Assembly: GCA_902788315.1 (NCBI GenBank) | Contig: CADAJS010000016.1 | Location: forward strand, 1-64,000 | Direction of reading: 5' to 3' | DNA length: 64,000 bases | From: an uncultured Bacteroidales bacterium | GTDB lineage: Bacteria; Bacteroidota; Bacteroidia; Bacteroidales; Bacteroidaceae | Part shown: positions 61,316-64,000 of the stretch, in pieces | How positions within the stretch are numbered: the stretch's first letter is position 1 | How the letters are laid out: every line of letters starts with the position of its first letter | Position numbers and translations under genes: made by a program | The notes under the pieces: generated by a model | The model's input: only the letters and a program-made list of their open reading frames with translations | What the model was told of the DNA's origin: nothing | The model's database searches: none

Positions 61316-64000
61316 CTATCTTACCTGCAATGTGTATTGGCCGGCAGGCAGCTGGAGGCGCCCGCCCGCCTCTTCCACGTCTATCCGGGGCGAGACGGTG
61401 AGCTGGGTGTGGCTGGGCAGGAGAACTTCGGCAGACGTATTAGCCGGAACGGTAAGGTGCCAGACGAGGGCGCCGCGCTCCTTGCGCCACCGGCTGGAGG
61501 CCAGGCCGTAAGGCGTATGCACGCTGGCCTGGGCGTGCCGAAGGTCGGTCTCGGCCGCTGAGGCGAAGAGTATCTTCTTGTAGGCGGGTGCCAGGGGGCG
61601 TATGCCGCCAATGTCCTCGATGAGGTACTGGTCATAGACGCCCTGCATGGGATGATTGAGCGAGGCGCCCCGCAGCGTGAGCTCCATGCTGCTGCGGCAG
61701 ACGGGCAGCGTCTCCCAGCAGGTGGTGGCATCCGCCTCGGCGAACATATAGTCGAAGCTGTACTCGCCTCTCTTCGTGAAGAGGCGCAGGGCATCGGCGG
61801 CGTGTCCGTTGCGGCTGAGCGCCTGTCCCACACTGCCCAGCCCGAAGATGCCGACGTTGAAGAAGTCGTGATGCTCGGCATGGGCGCGCTGCACGATGGC
61901 CCGGGCCAGCGCCTCGCGGTCGGCCTCGGGGGCGAAGCCAAACTCCAGCGCCATCGCATCGGCCGTCTGGCTCCCGAAGGAGTGGGTGCTGTCGCAATAG
62001 AACGAATCGACCAGCGCCTGCCCCACCAGCCGTCGCCTTGCGGCATATTCGCGGGCGTCGTCAGGGAATCCCAGGAGGCCGGCTATCTGTTCCAGCTCGA
62101 CGAGGTCGCGATAGTGGAAGGCCGTGGAGCTGAGGGGGACGGGACACGGCGGATGGGGCAGGCTGTCGTTGGCGCAGGGGCACCAGTCGCCCAGTCCCGT
62201 ATGAACGATGTGATGCTCCGAGATGTCGGTGACGTGGCGTTCCCACACCTTCATGTAGTCGTACATCATTGCCAGAGCCTCCCGGTTGCCATAGTACCAC
62301 CAGAGGCACCAGGGAATGTGCACCTGCGCTGTGCCCCAATCGGGCGAGGCCACGCCACACTGCCTGCGCCCCGGAGCTATCATGAAGCAGAGTCCCTCGG
62401 GCTTGTCCGTGAAATAGAAGAGGCTGTTGTAGAGCTTGTGGAAGAGGGTGTTCTCCACGGGATAGCTGGCGCTCGAGCGCACGTCGGCCAGATACTTCAT
62501 GAAGAAGTTTTCCATATCATAGTTGATGGACTCGAAGGGGCAGACGGCATGTGCATCGCCCAGCCAGCCGCAGCGCTCGCGATGGGGGCAGTCGGTGGGA
62601 ATGCCGTGACTGTTGCTCAGGAACGTGCGTATGGCCATCTCGTGCATGCGGTTGAGCAAGGTGTCCGAACAGGAGAAGGAGGCCAGCTGCTGCAGGTCGG
62701 TATTTACCTGCACGGCCTCGAGGAAGTCGCCTCGGGGCAGCTGGTCCAGCCCCGTCAGCTCCAGATAGCGGAAGCCATGATAGGTGAAGCGCGGCGTCCA
62801 CGTCTGGGGGCCGCCCTTGCTCGTATAGACATCGGTCTGCACGACGCCCGTTGCGCCGACGCCCGTCGTCTTGTAGTCGATGCTGTCGCCACTGAGCACC
62901 TCGCCCATCCGCATCGTCAGGGTGGTGCCCGCAGGGAGGTCTATCTTGAGACGCGGCACGGCAGCAAAGTTTATGCCGAAATCGAATATCCACTTGCCGC
63001 CGGCCTGCCACGCCCTGACGGGCTTCACTGCCCTGAGCAGCCGGATGGGCTCCATCAACTGGGGGTATAGCGTGGGAGGCAGGTTCTCCTTCGTCTCCAC
63101 CACGCCCCGCCACCCCTCGGACGGCTGGCCCGGCTGGCACCAGCGGTCTATCTCGCCTCGGGCATCGTACGTCTCGCCGGCATAGATATTGCTGGCCAGG
63201 GCAGGCCCGTCGTGCCACGTCCATCCGGAATCGGAATAGAGCGTCTGGCGTTCGCCGTCGGCATATTCAACCACCAGCGCGCACTTCATCTTCGGGCTCC
63301 CGTAGTCGCCCAGCGTGGTGCCCCAGACGCGGTTCTGATGGTACCATCCGTCGCCCAGCATGACGCCCATGCAGTTGTCGCCGCCCCGCAGCAGCGGCGT
63401 GACGTCATAGCCCACGTAGAGGGCATATTGCTCATAGTTGGTCTGAGCGGGATTGAGGATGGCCGTCTCGTCCACACGCTTCCCGTTCATCCACAGGTCG
63501 CCGCAGCCGAGCGTGCAGACGTAGGCCAGCGCCTGCCGTGGCTTCTCCCGCAACACGAACTGCCGCCGCAGGTAGGGCTGCGTTCGGCACTCGCGCCAGT
63601 CGGGGGCTATCCAGTGGTCGGCACTCCCGGCCCATGAGTGGAAGCCTGTGGCGAAGGGCTGCGGCTCGGTCCACGCCGTCTGACGGCCTTCCTGATTGGT
63701 GAGGCGCACCCGCCACCAGTATGCAGTGGCCTCCTTCAGCCTGGCTCCCTCGGCCTTTACGTGCAGCTGCTCGTCGGTCTGCTGCAGGCCCGATGTCCAT
63801 ACGTCTGCCCTCCCCTGCCTGAGCAGTTCGGGCGTGCTGGCTATCTGCAGCTCATAGGCCGTCTGAGCAGCACCTATCGACCCGTCCCTCAGCTGCCAGC
63901 TGAATTCAGGCTCGGCCACGCCCACCGGGCAGGCCAGGTTACAACAACGTGGATTGGCTACCTCAATGCCTTTCTGGCAAGCACCGAAGAGGATGCACAG
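61316..64000 (-). CDS. GH78 alpha-L-rhamnosidase lipoprotein, 5' end outside window
   Basis: This is the C-terminal 895 residues of a large GH78 enzyme; the true start is beyond the right edge. The frame stays open to 64000 and reads LCILFGACQKGIEV, so a lipoprotein signal with lipobox FGAC precedes the mature protein. An N-terminal rhamnosidase beta-sandwich region (VGVAEPEFSWQLRDGSI, YWWRVRLTN) follows, then the family domains (RRQFVLREKPRQALAYVCTLG; GDGWYHQNRVWG). The catalytic barrel contains the GH78 signature PTDCPHRERCGWLGDA and later WGTAQVHIPWCLWWYYGNREA. It should release L-rhamnose from plant or bacterial glycans. It converges on the GH76 gene. Confidence 0.9.
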   Translation of the reverse strand: MCILFGACQKGIEVANPRCCNLACPVGVAEPEFSWQLRDGSIGAAQTAYELQIASTPELLRQGRADVWTSGLQQTDEQLHVKAEGARLKEATAYWWRVRLTNQEGRQTAWTEPQPFATGFHSWAGSADHWIAPDWRECRTQPYLRRQFVLREKPRQALAYVCTLGCGDLWMNGKRVDETAILNPAQTNYEQYALYVGYDVTPLLRGGDNCMGVMLGDGWYHQNRVWGTTLGDYGSPKMKCALVVEYADGERQTLYSDSGWTWHDGPALASNIYAGETYDARGEIDRWCQPGQPSEGWRGVVETKENLPPTLYPQLMEPIRLLRAVKPVRAWQAGGKWIFDFGINFAAVPRLKIDLPAGTTLTMRMGEVLSGDSIDYKTTGVGATGVVQTDVYTSKGGPQTWTPRFTYHGFRYLELTGLDQLPRGDFLEAVQVNTDLQQLASFSCSDTLLNRMHEMAIRTFLSNSHGIPTDCPHRERCGWLGDAHAVCPFESINYDMENFFMKYLADVRSSASYPVENTLFHKLYNSLFYFTDKPEGLCFMIAPGRRQCGVASPDWGTAQVHIPWCLWWYYGNREALAMMYDYMKVWERHVTDISEHHIVHTGLGDWCPCANDSLPHPPCPVPLSSTAFHYRDLVELEQIAGLLGFPDDAREYAARRRLVGQALVDSFYCDSTHSFGSQTADAMALEFGFAPEADREALARAIVQRAHAEHHDFFNVGIFGLGSVGQALSRNGHAADALRLFTKRGEYSFDYMFAEADATTCWETLPVCRSSMELTLRGASLNHPMQGVYDQYLIEDIGGIRPLAPAYKKILFASAAETDLRHAQASVHTPYGLASSRWRKERGALVWHLTVPANTSAEVLLPSHTQLTVSPRIDVEEAGGRLQLPAGQYTLQVR

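Noticed and set aside
61316-63925. GH78 gene starting at a GTG at 63925
   Set aside because: The frame stays open to the window edge and reads a lipobox (FGAC) upstream, so the true start is outside and the gene is partial.

Overview
This 64 kb window is chromosomal DNA of a GC-rich member of the Bacteroidales, most likely a Prevotella-like genus. The evidence is the Bacteroidota promoter form (TTG, 19-22 bp, TAnnTTTG) in front of several genes, many SPII lipoproteins with acidic residues just after the lipid-bearing Cys, T9SS-type C-terminal tails, DUF4493/PCMD proteins, a Bacteroidales-type dcw cluster without ddl, and GH92/GH76/GH78 enzymes. I see no phage, IS element, integron or CRISPR array. 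The genus is an inference from family content, not from a marker-gene comparison.

Layout. 1-582 holds AT-rich tandem repeats and no gene. 685-5585 (+) is sppA-lpxK-purine nucleoside phosphorylase-thiL. It converges on a minus-strand outer-membrane barrel gene (5760-8762), with two tandem perfect palindromes between them. 8964-10348 (+) is aroB plus a TRL-like lipoprotein. 18529-10405 (-) is one long operon: a small secreted protein that looks like a bare T9SS tail, two acyltransferases of the glycine-lipid type, dGTPase, dUTPase, a TPR protein, a DUF4292 lipoprotein and an EnvC-like LytM protein. 23.0-18.9 kb (-) holds a membrane-anchored AraC-type regulator, a LamG/T9SS protein and a 51-residue protein. 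36.2-23.1 kb (-) is a ten-gene array of DUF4493 and PCMD surface lipoproteins with one barrel protein and a T9SS-tailed last gene. A secreted cyclophilin (37396-36680, -) follows.

37669-53049 (+) is the full division and cell-wall cluster mraZ-rsmH-ftsL-ftsI-murE-mraY-murD-ftsW-murG-murC-ftsQ-ftsA-ftsZ, with two MraZ-box-like repeats inside the mraZ promoter. recO converges on it. tRNA-Glu and rpsT share a promoter. 54910-61055 (+) carries a Tat-exported Gfo/Idh/MocA oxidoreductase, a DUF1080 lipoprotein, a GH92 alpha-mannosidase and a GH76 alpha-mannanase. The minus-strand GH78 alpha-L-rhamnosidase at the right edge is cut by the window end and starts with a lipoprotein signal.

The most unusual signals are three. 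First, a dispersed repeat family of 12-bp near-palindromes on an exact 22-bp period occurs at three intergenic loci (18.7, 36.6 and 54.6 kb). Second, a pair of perfect 18-bp palindromes also lies on a 22-bp pitch at 5.7 kb. Third, the DUF4493/PCMD/barrel locus is a candidate uncharacterised cell-surface system.
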